Shown here: piece after piece, positions 8,485 through 17,327 of the stretch | Layout: every line of letters starts with the position of its first letter | Numbering within the stretch: position 1 is the stretch's first letter | Assembly (NCBI GenBank): GCA_965227155.1 | Contig: OZ245731.1 | Coordinates: forward strand, 2,294,001-2,358,000 | Source of the DNA: UBA6059 sp965227155 | GTDB lineage: Bacteria > Bacteroidota > Bacteroidia > Cytophagales > Cyclobacteriaceae | Direction: 5' to 3' | DNA: 64,000 bases | Notes under the pieces: generated by a model | Database searches by the model: none | What the model was told of the DNA's origin: nothing | Seen by the model: only the letters and a program-made list of their open reading frames with translations | Position numbers and translations under genes: made by a program

Positions 8485-9534
8485 ATGCATAATAACCGTA
8501 GAGATTTCATTAAAAAGTCAGCTTTCGTAGCAGGGAGTGCTGGATTAATTGCACCTAATTTTTCTTTCCATATTCCTAAAAAGAATGTACAGCAGGATAC
8601 AATAGGACATGGTAATTTCAAGTACAAGGTTAACAAAGAGTGGGGAGTACAGGATCCTGCTAAAGTTCCAGTAAAGGATTGCCATGAAATGGTGCAGGAC
8701 AAGCAAGGAAGGCTAATTCTCTTCACCAACGAGACTAAAAATAATCTCATTTATTATGACCAATCTGGGAAGGTACTAAAAACGGCAGGCACTGACTTTC
8801 CTGGAGCGCATGGTTTAACCTTATCTGAAGAAGGGGGTGAAGAATTTCTATATATGACGGATTTTGAACGTCACCAGGTTTTTAAAGCTGACATTAATGG
8901 CAATGTACTTATGACCCTGGATTTTCCTAAGGAATCTGGTGTATATGTAAAGCCTGAAGAATATAAGCCTACGGAAACGGCCATAGCTCCTAATGGAGAT
9001 ATCTATGTAACAGATGGTTATGGATTAAACTATATTATACAATATAACAGCAAGGGGGAATATATTCGACATTTTGGTGGCAAAGGAGATGCTGCCCACC
9101 AGTTTGATTGTTGCCATGGCATCACTGTAGATACTAGAGGAGGTAAAGCGCCAACGCTGTTGGTATCAGCCAGGACTATGAATGAGTTGAAGCGGTTTGA
9201 TATGGAGGGCAATCTTATCGAAAGAATTCCGCTACCCGGCTGCTGGATTTGCAGACCGGTAATCAAGGGAGATAATATATATTTTGCGGTTATAGTAACC
9301 AACAGTTGGTGGGAGTACGATGGTATGGTTGCCGTGCTGGATAAGGATAATAAGATTGTTTCGTTACCGGGTGGTTCTGCGCCCGCCTATGAAAATAATA
9401 ACCTTCAGAAGCCTAGTTCTGACTACAGTACCTTTCTTAATCCACATGATGTATGTGTTGATCAGGATGAAAATATATATGTCCCCCAATGGTATTCCGG
9501 TAGAACATACCCTATTAAACTAGAGCGCGTTTAG
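8485..9534 (+). CDS. Tat-exported NHL/six-bladed beta-propeller protein
   Basis: A 349-residue protein starting with a Tat signal (NNRRDFIKKSAFVAGSAGL). The body has repeated propeller blades of the type 'APNGDIYVTDGYGLNYIIQYNSKG', quoted here only as APNGDIYVTDGYG, with further blades at LTLSEEGGEEFLYMTDF, CHGITVDTRGG and NPHDVCVDQDENIYVPQW. This resembles NHL-repeat proteins. It follows the membrane cytochrome by 21 bases, and three of the four preceding products are exported redox-type proteins. It could be a binding or scaffold protein or a lyase/lactonase-like enzyme. A Cys pair (PGCWICRP) and a CC (FDCCHG) may form disulfides. No catalytic residues can be assigned. Confidence 0.8.
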   Translation: MHNNRRDFIKKSAFVAGSAGLIAPNFSFHIPKKNVQQDTIGHGNFKYKVNKEWGVQDPAKVPVKDCHEMVQDKQGRLILFTNETKNNLIYYDQSGKVLKTAGTDFPGAHGLTLSEEGGEEFLYMTDFERHQVFKADINGNVLMTLDFPKESGVYVKPEEYKPTETAIAPNGDIYVTDGYGLNYIIQYNSKGEYIRHFGGKGDAAHQFDCCHGITVDTRGGKAPTLLVSARTMNELKRFDMEGNLIERIPLPGCWICRPVIKGDNIYFAVIVTNSWWEYDGMVAVLDKDNKIVSLPGGSAPAYENNNLQKPSSDYSTFLNPHDVCVDQDENIYVPQWYSGRTYPIKLERV

Positions 9535-9621
9535 GATTTAATAAGTCAAGTCGGAATAATTGACCTCTATATTAGCATAGAGTAAAGCGATCTCCATTGT
9601 ATCAGGGTAATATTCCGTAAT

Positions 9622-9645
9622 CTTTTGAATAAATTTTGTCAAAAG
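9622..9645. promoter_or_regulatory. Inverted repeat CTTTTGA-N10-TCAAAAG
   Basis: Perfect 7-bp inverted arms at 9622-9628 and 9639-9645 lie in the 165-bp gap that separates the exported redox genes from the cupin isomerase at 9700. This is the largest gap in the gene train. A second near-palindrome, CTTTATAAAG, lies at 9666-9675. Together they suggest an internal promoter or operator, so the isomerases may be separately controlled. There is no T-run, so a terminator is unlikely. Confidence 0.35.
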
Positions 9646-9699
9646 GTTTCACCTACTTAACTGACCTTTATAAAGTCAAAAAAGTGTTAAAAAGTAGGT

Positions 9700-10260
9700 A
9701 TGGAATTAATTAAGAAAGCACCATTAAGGATCAATAAAGCAAGTCTTGAAGGTTCGGAGGCTGTGAAGTCTACCAGAACCTTAGGTCAAATCAAAGATAT
9801 TTTTGAGGACCAGGATGCACTAAAATCAATGGATTTAGATCAATTGGCCTATGAGGTTGATTGTTATTTTCCGGTTGACCAGGGAAAGGAAGGGGGACTC
9901 TTTTTTGGATTTACAACGATTTATCCGGGTCAGGTTGGCGATGAATATTTTATGACTAAAGGTCATTTTCATGCCAAAATAGATACTGGAGAATACTATT
10001 GGGGTATAGAAGGGAAGGGTGCGCTACTTTTTATGGATCAAAACAGGAATTTTTGGGTGGAGGAAATGGTACCTGGAAGTCTCCACTACATTCCTGGCAA
10101 AGTTGCTCACAGAACAATTAACACCGGAGAAGAGCCATTTTCCTTTGGTGCTTGCTGGCCTAGCGACGCGGGTCACGATTATGAAACAATCTTGAAAGAG
10201 GGGTTTGCGGCCCGTGTAAAGGCCCTGGAAGGTGAGCCTGTGGTTGTAAAGCAAGATTAA
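9700..10260 (+). CDS. Cupin-type glucose-6-phosphate isomerase
   Basis: A 186-residue cupin of the archaeal/bacterial metal-dependent phosphoglucose isomerase family, which interconverts glucose-6-phosphate and fructose-6-phosphate in the cytoplasm. The metal site is complete: TKGHFHAKIDTGEYYWGIEG gives H89, H91 and E98, and GKVAHRTINTG gives H137. This matches the spacing of the Pyrococcus furiosus enzyme, as I recall it, with an offset of one residue. It has no signal peptide and is unrelated to the usual bacterial Pgi fold. It starts a cytoplasmic sub-block with a phosphomannose isomerase and a second cupin protein. The in vivo substrate could be another aldose-6-phosphate. Confidence 0.88.
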   Translation: MELIKKAPLRINKASLEGSEAVKSTRTLGQIKDIFEDQDALKSMDLDQLAYEVDCYFPVDQGKEGGLFFGFTTIYPGQVGDEYFMTKGHFHAKIDTGEYYWGIEGKGALLFMDQNRNFWVEEMVPGSLHYIPGKVAHRTINTGEEPFSFGACWPSDAGHDYETILKEGFAARVKALEGEPVVVKQD

Positions 10261-10299
10261 TTCTCCAATAGCAATTCTTTCACGGACAAAAAATCTATC

Positions 10300-12069
10300 A
10301 TGCCAAATTACAGGGATCAACAACCGAACTACGATAAACAACCTACTATTGATATTTCACATATAGACCAGCAATGCTGGGTCGGGTGGACCGATATAGT
10401 GAATAGGCTATTAGAAGATGTCGATAACCAATCTGGAAATTGCATCATCGCATTTGACTATTATCAAGGTATAGATGAACATAAATACCTTGAGATTTTA
10501 AAAAAGACTTTGCCCAATATTTCCTTTTTTGAAACTAAAGATGCGCTAAAATCTTCAGATGAAATCCATGAGATGGTATTTCCAGATGTGACTGATGACC
10601 GTGTTTTTGGATTTATGTCACGCTTTCACCTTCAAGATTTTTTCAATCATGAAAAAATAGAGAAACTAAGAAAACAAATAAATGACTCTCAGGGCATCAC
10701 ATTAGTATTTGGATATGGTGCTGGCATGTTTGCTCCAAAGGCTGATTTACTGGTATATGCTGACATGGCTAGATGGGAAATACAACAGCGTCAGCGAAAA
10801 AACCTAATCAATAATCTTGGTGCTGAGAATAAGCATGAAAGTGCGACTGCTACATATAAGCGAAGTTTTTTTGTGGATTGGAGGGTGCTCGATCGCTATA
10901 AAAAGGAGCTGTATAATCGTTGGGATTTTGTAATTGATGCCAATGACAATGAACAGCCCAAGATGATTAAGGGTAGCACTTTTAATCAGGCTATGGCACA
11001 TGCTGTGCAGCGGCCATTTCGTTTAGTGCCTTTTTTTGACCCTGGACCATGGGGTGGACAGTGGATGCGTGAGGTTTGTCAACTGGATCCAGAGCCTGCA
11101 AATTTCGCATGGTGCTTCGATTGCGTTCCGGAGGAAAATTCCATGCTATTGAAAGTTGGTGATATCCTATTTGAAACACCATCTATCAATCTTGTTTTTC
11201 AACAACCAAAAGCATTGTTGGGTGAGCCCGTATATGGTCGATTTGGGGATGAGTTTCCTATCCGGTTTGACTTTCTCGACACTATGGCTGGAGGAAATCT
11301 TAGTCTGCAGGTGCATCCGTTAACACAATATATTCAGGAGCATTTTGGCATGCATTATACACAAGATGAAAGTTATTATCTACTGGATGCCGCGGAAGAC
11401 AATGCAACAGTATATCTAGGTGTGAAAAATAATGTTGATCGGCAGGCGATGATCGATGATTTGGAAAAAGCTCAAAATGAAGGAGTTCACTTTGATGCCG
11501 AAAAATATGTAAACAAGTGGCCAGCGAAAAAACATGATCATTTTTTAATACCTGCAGGAACTGTGCATTGCTCTGGTACTGACTCTATGGTGCTTGAGAT
11601 TAGTGCTACTCCGTACATTTTTACTTTCAAGCTTTGGGATTGGGGTCGACTAGGGCTCGATGGTAAACCCAGGCCAATAAATATTAAACACGGAGCTAAG
11701 AATATACAATGGGATCGGGATACTGATTGGACCAGGAGTAACCTGATCAACAAAATAGAACCTATTGCTGAAGGAAAAGGCTGGAAGGAGGAGCGCACCG
11801 GTTTGCACGAGGCAGAGTTTATCGAGACAAGGAGACACTGGTTCACACAAACCGTATATCATGAAACATCGGGGAGTGTAAATGTGCTCAATTTGGTCGA
11901 AGGCGAAGAGGCAATCGTTGAGAGCCCTACCCAGGCATTTCAACCATTTGTGGTTCATTATGCTGAAACTTTTGTGATTCCAGAGGCTGTAGGTGAATAC
12001 ACAATTTCACCCTATGGTAAATCCATAGGTAAGACCTGTGGTACTGTAAAAGCATTTGTAAGACATTAG
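10300..12069 (+). CDS. Class I mannose-6-phosphate isomerase with long N-terminal extension
   Basis: 589 residues, much longer than the 300-400 of ordinary ManA. The C-terminal part (about 270-589) is a type I phosphomannose isomerase with the zinc ligands in order: LQVHP (Q337, H339), DESYY (E357) and GTVHCSG (H423). It would interconvert mannose-6-phosphate and fructose-6-phosphate. Residues about 20-230 look like a nucleoside-kinase-type alpha/beta domain: a central LVFGYGAGMF strand and loop, then ADLLVYADMARWEIQQRQRK. I see no intact Walker A, so this part is probably not an active kinase. The protein is flanked on both sides by cupin isomerases. The domain call at the C-terminus is firm; the N-terminal assignment is inference. 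Confidence 0.85.
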   Translation: MPNYRDQQPNYDKQPTIDISHIDQQCWVGWTDIVNRLLEDVDNQSGNCIIAFDYYQGIDEHKYLEILKKTLPNISFFETKDALKSSDEIHEMVFPDVTDDRVFGFMSRFHLQDFFNHEKIEKLRKQINDSQGITLVFGYGAGMFAPKADLLVYADMARWEIQQRQRKNLINNLGAENKHESATATYKRSFFVDWRVLDRYKKELYNRWDFVIDANDNEQPKMIKGSTFNQAMAHAVQRPFRLVPFFDPGPWGGQWMREVCQLDPEPANFAWCFDCVPEENSMLLKVGDILFETPSINLVFQQPKALLGEPVYGRFGDEFPIRFDFLDTMAGGNLSLQVHPLTQYIQEHFGMHYTQDESYYLLDAAEDNATVYLGVKNNVDRQAMIDDLEKAQNEGVHFDAEKYVNKWPAKKHDHFLIPAGTVHCSGTDSMVLEISATPYIFTFKLWDWGRLGLDGKPRPINIKHGAKNIQWDRDTDWTRSNLINKIEPIAEGKGWKEERTGLHEAEFIETRRHWFTQTVYHETSGSVNVLNLVEGEEAIVESPTQAFQPFVVHYAETFVIPEAVGEYTISPYGKSIGKTCGTVKAFVRH

Positions 12070-12080
12070 AATTTTATGCG

Positions 12081-12866
12081 ATGAAAAATTTTGATCCTGG
12101 GCTGTCCGTAATACCTACAGAAAATCCCCTTGGTTTTGAATATGGAAGTGGAGTCTTTGGCCCTGAGGTAGAAAACAGGGACCTTGACAGTATAAGAAAA
12201 AGTCTGGCGGACCCTGATTGTGACGGTCCGGATGTTGTTTACTCAATAGCGATGGATGTAGGTAAAATTCAGCATAAAGCCTTGCTGGAAGATCTGCATT
12301 TACTATTTGGAGTAGTGACTTATGCTAAAGGACAATTGGGCAAAGAGCCAGTTAGGAGTCAGGGGCACATTCATGCCACTTCAAAATTTTCTAATGGCTG
12401 GTCCACACCAGAAGTTTATGAAATATGGAAGGGTAAAGCTATTATTTACATGCAGGAAACTGCCCAGGATGAACCTGGACGTTGTTTTGCAGTGTACGCA
12501 AAACCAGGAGATGTTGTAATTGTGCCGCCTGCCTGGGCTCATGCTACCATCAGTGCCGACCCAAATGAAGCACTAACCTTTGGGGCATGGTGTATTAGAG
12601 ATTACGCTTTTTTATACGATGAGGTAAGGGCGCACAAAGGCCTGGCATGGTTCCCATTTCTGGATGAAAGTGGAGGCATAACCTGGGAGGCTAATCAAAA
12701 CTATCACAAGTCAGAACTTATTGAAAAGTCACCGGAGCAATATCATCAATTTGACCTGGGTTTAAATAAACCTATATATGAGGTCTTTGAGGAAAATCCA
12801 CATCATTTTGATTTTGTAGTTACGCCAGGTGTTGCTGCCGAAAAATGGAAAAATTTCACACCCTGA
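12081..12866 (+). CDS. Second cupin glucose-6-phosphate isomerase-like protein
   Basis: A 261-residue cytoplasmic cupin related to the protein at 9700 but longer. The metal motif RSQGHIHATS gives H96 and H98. The following Glu is in STPEVYEIWKG (E111), with a loop about six residues longer than in the first copy, and the second motif PPAWAHATIS gives H154. The overall pattern is that of cupin phosphoglucose isomerases. The extra C-terminal 60-70 residues are rich in aromatic residues and have no assigned role. It follows the phosphomannose isomerase by 11 bases and precedes the GH127-type gene by 12. Two different cupin isomerases in one train suggest distinct sugar-phosphate substrates, not simple redundancy. 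Confidence 0.8.
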   Translation: MKNFDPGLSVIPTENPLGFEYGSGVFGPEVENRDLDSIRKSLADPDCDGPDVVYSIAMDVGKIQHKALLEDLHLLFGVVTYAKGQLGKEPVRSQGHIHATSKFSNGWSTPEVYEIWKGKAIIYMQETAQDEPGRCFAVYAKPGDVVIVPPAWAHATISADPNEALTFGAWCIRDYAFLYDEVRAHKGLAWFPFLDESGGITWEANQNYHKSELIEKSPEQYHQFDLGLNKPIYEVFEENPHHFDFVVTPGVAAEKWKNFTP

Positions 12867-12878
12867 TCAATACATATT

Positions 12879-14939
12879 ATGAATCTTAGGTATAAAAATA
12901 ATATCCTGACCATAGCTGCAGCAATCTCCATAACGCTGATTTTTTGGTCTTGCGAAACAAATGAAAATCCCTATCAAACTACAGATCGGGAAATTTATGA
13001 ATGGCCTCAAATATCCACTATTGAGCCTCAAGGTTGGATTCTTGAATTTTTAAAACGGCAAAAGTCAGGGCTTACCGGAAACCCACAAGAAGCAGGCTAC
13101 CCATTCGACACGAAAATGTGGATGGAGAGGATAAAAATTGATGCTACTACTGAAATGGAGCGCGATAGGAGCCCTCGCATTGAAAACTTTCAAAATGGAG
13201 GAGAAAATGACCCAGGTATTTTCTGGTGGCCGTATGAGCAGACGGGCTATTACATAGATGGGGCCATAAAAGCAGGATATATCTTAAATGACCAGGATTT
13301 GATCAAGAGGGGCAAAGATCAGGTTTATCACCTTATTGAGAACCCTTTAGCCAATGGTACATTAGGCCCGGGCAAGCTGATTGGTCGATGGAACAGGTGG
13401 CCTTATGCAGGACTTTTCCGAGCTTTCATAACTGAGTATGAACAGACCAATGATCAGCGTATAATTGAGGCAATGCATAAGCATTATTTAAACCATACTG
13501 CTGAAGATTTTCAGGATGAATTGGATGTAGCTAATGTAGAAGCAATGTGTTGGCTCTTTGAGAAAACAGGTGATTCAACGCTTTTGAATATGGCTGAAGA
13601 GTCGTACAGGCTTTTTAAGTCTGACTTTAAAAATCGTACAAGAGCAGGTTCTGATATGATTTTTGAGTCTGATAGGGTGCCTGATCAACATGGAGTTGTC
13701 TATTTCGAGGTAGTGAAAATCCCCGCATTATTGTATTTACAAACAGGAAATGAAGCATATTTAGAGGAGGCTATTCATGGGCTCGAGAAGGTTGAAAAGC
13801 ATTTTATGCTACCCTCGGGTCACCCAAGTACTACTGAGCATTTCAAACCTGTAAATGAACTGGCCGGCCATGAGACTTGCAACTATGGTACACTACCCTA
13901 TACTTATGGTATCCTGCTTAAAGCTACTGGTAATTCAAAATGGGCTGACAAAATCGAGAAATCAGCATTTAATGCAGCTTTAGGAGCGATAACCAAAGAT
14001 TTCAGGGCGCATCAATACTTCTCAGCACCCAATCAAGTGATTGCAACGCATGAGTCTAACCATTTTGGGTATTACAAAGAATTCATGGCTTACAACCCCG
14101 GCATGTCTGTAGCCTGCTGTACTGGTAATATCAACCGATTTATGCCCTATTATACCATGCAAATGTGGCTTAAGACTAATAGTAACGGCATAGCTGCATC
14201 CCTATATGGGCCATCATCATTTTCTACAAATGCAGGACCTCAAAATAAGGAGGTTACAATTAAGCAGGAAACCAAATATCCATTCGAAGAGGCAATTGAT
14301 TTTGAAATTGAAACCGAGAATGATATAAAATTTGATTTTGAATTAAGGATTCCCGGATGGTGTAAAAATCCTGATATTTTAATTAATGGAGCATCAATTA
14401 ATGAGCCGGTTCAACCAGGTAGCTTTCATAGGCTCTCAAGAAAGTTTAATGATGGTGATGTAATTACACTTTCGCTGCCTATGGATGTAAGTATCAAAAA
14501 TTGGCCGAATAATGGTGTGTCTTTTGAAAGAGGCCCACTGGTTTTCAGTTTGCCAGTAGATGATTCTACTACCTATGTGACCAGTTACGATAAGTATTCA
14601 GAAGCTTTTCCAGCCTATGCTTTATTTCCAAATGAACCTTGGGCCTATAGTCCACATTCGCTTAATGCGGAGGATGTAAAGGTTATCAATATTGATCAGG
14701 AAGGTTACCCTTGGGATGTAGGCAATTCACCAATACAACTTCAGATAAATGCGCGTGCAGTTAAAAACTGGCATTTGAATGAGGTAATGGATGAAAAGCT
14801 TGGTAAGAATGCGCTCAAGAATGCAATGTTTCCTAAAGACTTAGAATTAGGAAGTGAAAATGTCACTTTGAATCTGGTGCCTTATGGAAGTACACTATTG
14901 CGAGTAACCATGTTTCCGTCCAATACATCAACCCAATAA
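12879..14939 (+). CDS. GH127-type glycosidase lipoprotein (beta-L-arabinofuranosidase-like, DUF1680)
   Basis: 686 residues with a lipoprotein signal (LIFWSC, Cys25), so exported and membrane-anchored. An (alpha/alpha)6 barrel spans about 40-440, followed by beta-sandwich domains. The zinc/cysteine active site of GH127 is visible: GHETCNYG gives E332 and C334, and MSVACCTGN gives C413 and C414. By comparison with Bifidobacterium HypBA1 (E338, C340, C417, C418), the first Cys of the pair would be the nucleophile. Known GH127 enzymes release beta-L-arabinofuranose, but the wider clan (GH142, GH146 and uncharacterised relatives) differs in substrate. It is embedded in the train between isomerases and six-hairpin proteins. 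Confidence 0.82.
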   Translation: MNLRYKNNILTIAAAISITLIFWSCETNENPYQTTDREIYEWPQISTIEPQGWILEFLKRQKSGLTGNPQEAGYPFDTKMWMERIKIDATTEMERDRSPRIENFQNGGENDPGIFWWPYEQTGYYIDGAIKAGYILNDQDLIKRGKDQVYHLIENPLANGTLGPGKLIGRWNRWPYAGLFRAFITEYEQTNDQRIIEAMHKHYLNHTAEDFQDELDVANVEAMCWLFEKTGDSTLLNMAEESYRLFKSDFKNRTRAGSDMIFESDRVPDQHGVVYFEVVKIPALLYLQTGNEAYLEEAIHGLEKVEKHFMLPSGHPSTTEHFKPVNELAGHETCNYGTLPYTYGILLKATGNSKWADKIEKSAFNAALGAITKDFRAHQYFSAPNQVIATHESNHFGYYKEFMAYNPGMSVACCTGNINRFMPYYTMQMWLKTNSNGIAASLYGPSSFSTNAGPQNKEVTIKQETKYPFEEAIDFEIETENDIKFDFELRIPGWCKNPDILINGASINEPVQPGSFHRLSRKFNDGDVITLSLPMDVSIKNWPNNGVSFERGPLVFSLPVDDSTTYVTSYDKYSEAFPAYALFPNEPWAYSPHSLNAEDVKVINIDQEGYPWDVGNSPIQLQINARAVKNWHLNEVMDEKLGKNALKNAMFPKDLELGSENVTLNLVPYGSTLLRVTMFPSNTSTQ

Positions 14940-14950
14940 ACCCTATCATT

Positions 14951-17296
14951 ATGGTTAAAAGCTTTATTTTATCTTTTGCATATTCAATAGCAGCTATATC
15001 ATTTGTGCTGTTTGAAGCTAGCGGTCAAAAACTGGAGTTTGGCTCCTATCCACTAACTGGTCCAGTTGAAAATCTCGAGGAACAAAAAGTAGATTTTCGT
15101 TATGCTCCATTGTATTGGCAAAGCATTATTGGACTTCCTTCGGACCCTCATAAAACCGTTATAGCCAATGATGGAACGCTATTGTATAATTTTGATGGCT
15201 ATGTATTTGATTTTCGTGTACCTGAGCCTGATTACAAGTTAAGAATTAGGGCAAGCCTGGTTGGTACAACAGAGTATACGCCATATCATCAGGAATTGCA
15301 TAATGCCAAAACACCCATTATGCTGACAGAATCGAGCGTAAACGGGCTTACTTTATATCAAACTGCTTTTGCAAGAGCTCCGGAGTATGATGATATTGAA
15401 GAATGGGCACCAAGGCGCATAGATTACCTATGGGCACGAGTGAAAAATGAAACAGCAAGTTCACAAGCAGGGCAATTTCAAATTGAAATTGAAAATAGTG
15501 AAAGCCTTTATTGGGATGGCTCTAAGCTGTATTATGCAGAAGGTAATAAGGCCCCTATATTAACAATTGACCCAAAACCAACTAATGTGATGGTAGAGGA
15601 GGGAAGGGTTACCTTGCAATATGATCAGCAAGTGCTAAAATCTGGCGCTTCTCTTGAAGTATTGGTATCTATATATACCGCAAAATTCGATCAGCCATTT
15701 AATCATTATGATTATATGTATCCGGGTTATGAGCGGTATTTGCAAAAAGCATTAGCACTCAAAGAATCTATCCCTGATAAGGTTAAAGATGCTCAAACGG
15801 AGCTTGATCGAGCGATATCTTATTGGGGAAAAGGTGCAAATCTACCTTATGGTAAAATTGAAGTGCCGGATAAAGGAATCCAAAACATACTAGATGCTAG
15901 CATTAGAAATATATATCAGGCTAGCGAGCTATTGGATGGTGATTTTATCATTCAAATTGGTCCAGGTCACTATAGAGGTAGCTGGGCAGCCGATGGTCCT
16001 TTCTTTATGGAATCACTTACATATTTGGGAGAATGGAAAGACGCTAGAGTTGCACTGGAAAGTCAGTTTGATAACGATACTACAGATCCGGCTGGTCTTA
16101 CTTTTTTTAAAAGATCAGGTCTTAGACTCTGGATGGTTAAAAGACATGCAGAATTAACAGGAGATAAGGAATGGCTCCAAAAAGTTTGGCCTAAGGTTGA
16201 GCGCGATGTTGAGTTGATAAAATCTTATCGTGACCTCAGTAGAAATGATGACACACCTCTTAATGACGGGTTGATGCCACGAGGTGCTGGAGATGGTGGC
16301 CTGGGTGGCCGAGATGTCGGACGAAGAGAGGCTGAAGGTATGAGTGATTTTAACGAGTACACCAATGTGTACTGGAACCTGGCCGGGTTAAAATCCGCCG
16401 TTGCCATGGCAAAAGAACTCAATTTGCCCAAAGCAAAAGATTGGGAGATGGAGTTTGATGATTTTTTCAATACTTATCAAAAAGCCGCTGAAAGGGATAT
16501 GATTGAAGATGCTTTTGGGAATAAGTATGTGCCAGTTACTATGCGAGGTGATGTGCCGCAGTTACCACAGCGTGGGGCATGGGCATTTATGCATTCTGTT
16601 CATCCAGGAGAAGTATTTGACCCTAAGAATCCAATCCTTGTTGGCATGATGGATATGCTTGATGATGCACAAAGGCAGGGCACCGTTTTTGGTACCGGAT
16701 GGCTTGCCCACGGCATATGGAATTATTTTGCTTCGATGTATGCCCATGCACATTTATGGATGGGGCATGGAAGAAAAGCCGGCACAACGCTTTATGCATT
16801 TAGCAATCATGCAAGTCCTACCTATGTATGGGTCGAGGAGCAATATCCGGTAGGTCAAATGAGAGGTGAAGATGATTGGGGAGATATGCCTCACAATTGG
16901 GCTTCTGCTGAATACATAAGACTAGTCCGTCATCTATTGGCATTCGAAAGAGGTAATGAATTACATCTTTTGGAAGGTATGCCTACTACATGGTCAGAGC
17001 AAGGCAGCAAAATAAACCTAAATAAGGTTGCTAGTAGTTTTGGTGAATTTTCAATGGTAGTAGAAGTTGCTGATGATGGATTATCTAGCACTATTGACTT
17101 TACGCCACCTATCAGAAATAAGCCAGGTAAGATTGTTCTTCACCTTGAGCATTTTCAACTGCCCATTTGGAAAGTAACGGTTAATGGTTCAACCTATTCA
17201 GAGAATTCACTCATAGAGATTCCCACCGATGAATCAAGCACCATAAAGGTGGATTTTTATCATGATGTTGAGAGTAGATATAAGAAACACAAGTAA
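14951..17296 (+). CDS. Exported six-hairpin glycosidase-like protein, copy 1
   Basis: 781 residues with a signal peptide (about 1-25, ending near ASGQ). An N-terminal beta-sandwich (about 30-270) is followed by an (alpha/alpha)6 six-hairpin catalytic-type domain (about 285-700) and a C-terminal beta region. Conserved acidic stretches include GSWAADGPFFMESL, NDGLMPRGAGDGG and EDDWGDMPHNWASAE, whose Asp and Glu residues are candidates for catalysis. It is a tandem paralogue of the next gene and shares the segments LPYG(K/R)I.(V/I)PDKGIQN and DMPHNWASAE. I cannot assign a CAZy family from sequence alone. A role in cleaving an exported oligosaccharide is inferred from fold and context. Confidence 0.75.
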   Translation: MVKSFILSFAYSIAAISFVLFEASGQKLEFGSYPLTGPVENLEEQKVDFRYAPLYWQSIIGLPSDPHKTVIANDGTLLYNFDGYVFDFRVPEPDYKLRIRASLVGTTEYTPYHQELHNAKTPIMLTESSVNGLTLYQTAFARAPEYDDIEEWAPRRIDYLWARVKNETASSQAGQFQIEIENSESLYWDGSKLYYAEGNKAPILTIDPKPTNVMVEEGRVTLQYDQQVLKSGASLEVLVSIYTAKFDQPFNHYDYMYPGYERYLQKALALKESIPDKVKDAQTELDRAISYWGKGANLPYGKIEVPDKGIQNILDASIRNIYQASELLDGDFIIQIGPGHYRGSWAADGPFFMESLTYLGEWKDARVALESQFDNDTTDPAGLTFFKRSGLRLWMVKRHAELTGDKEWLQKVWPKVERDVELIKSYRDLSRNDDTPLNDGLMPRGAGDGGLGGRDVGRREAEGMSDFNEYTNVYWNLAGLKSAVAMAKELNLPKAKDWEMEFDDFFNTYQKAAERDMIEDAFGNKYVPVTMRGDVPQLPQRGAWAFMHSVHPGEVFDPKNPILVGMMDMLDDAQRQGTVFGTGWLAHGIWNYFASMYAHAHLWMGHGRKAGTTLYAFSNHASPTYVWVEEQYPVGQMRGEDDWGDMPHNWASAEYIRLVRHLLAFERGNELHLLEGMPTTWSEQGSKINLNKVASSFGEFSMVVEVADDGLSSTIDFTPPIRNKPGKIVLHLEHFQLPIWKVTVNGSTYSENSLIEIPTDESSTIKVDFYHDVESRYKKHK

Positions 17297-17327
17297 GATT
17301 AATATAGACAACCCAAAGTGAACAATT

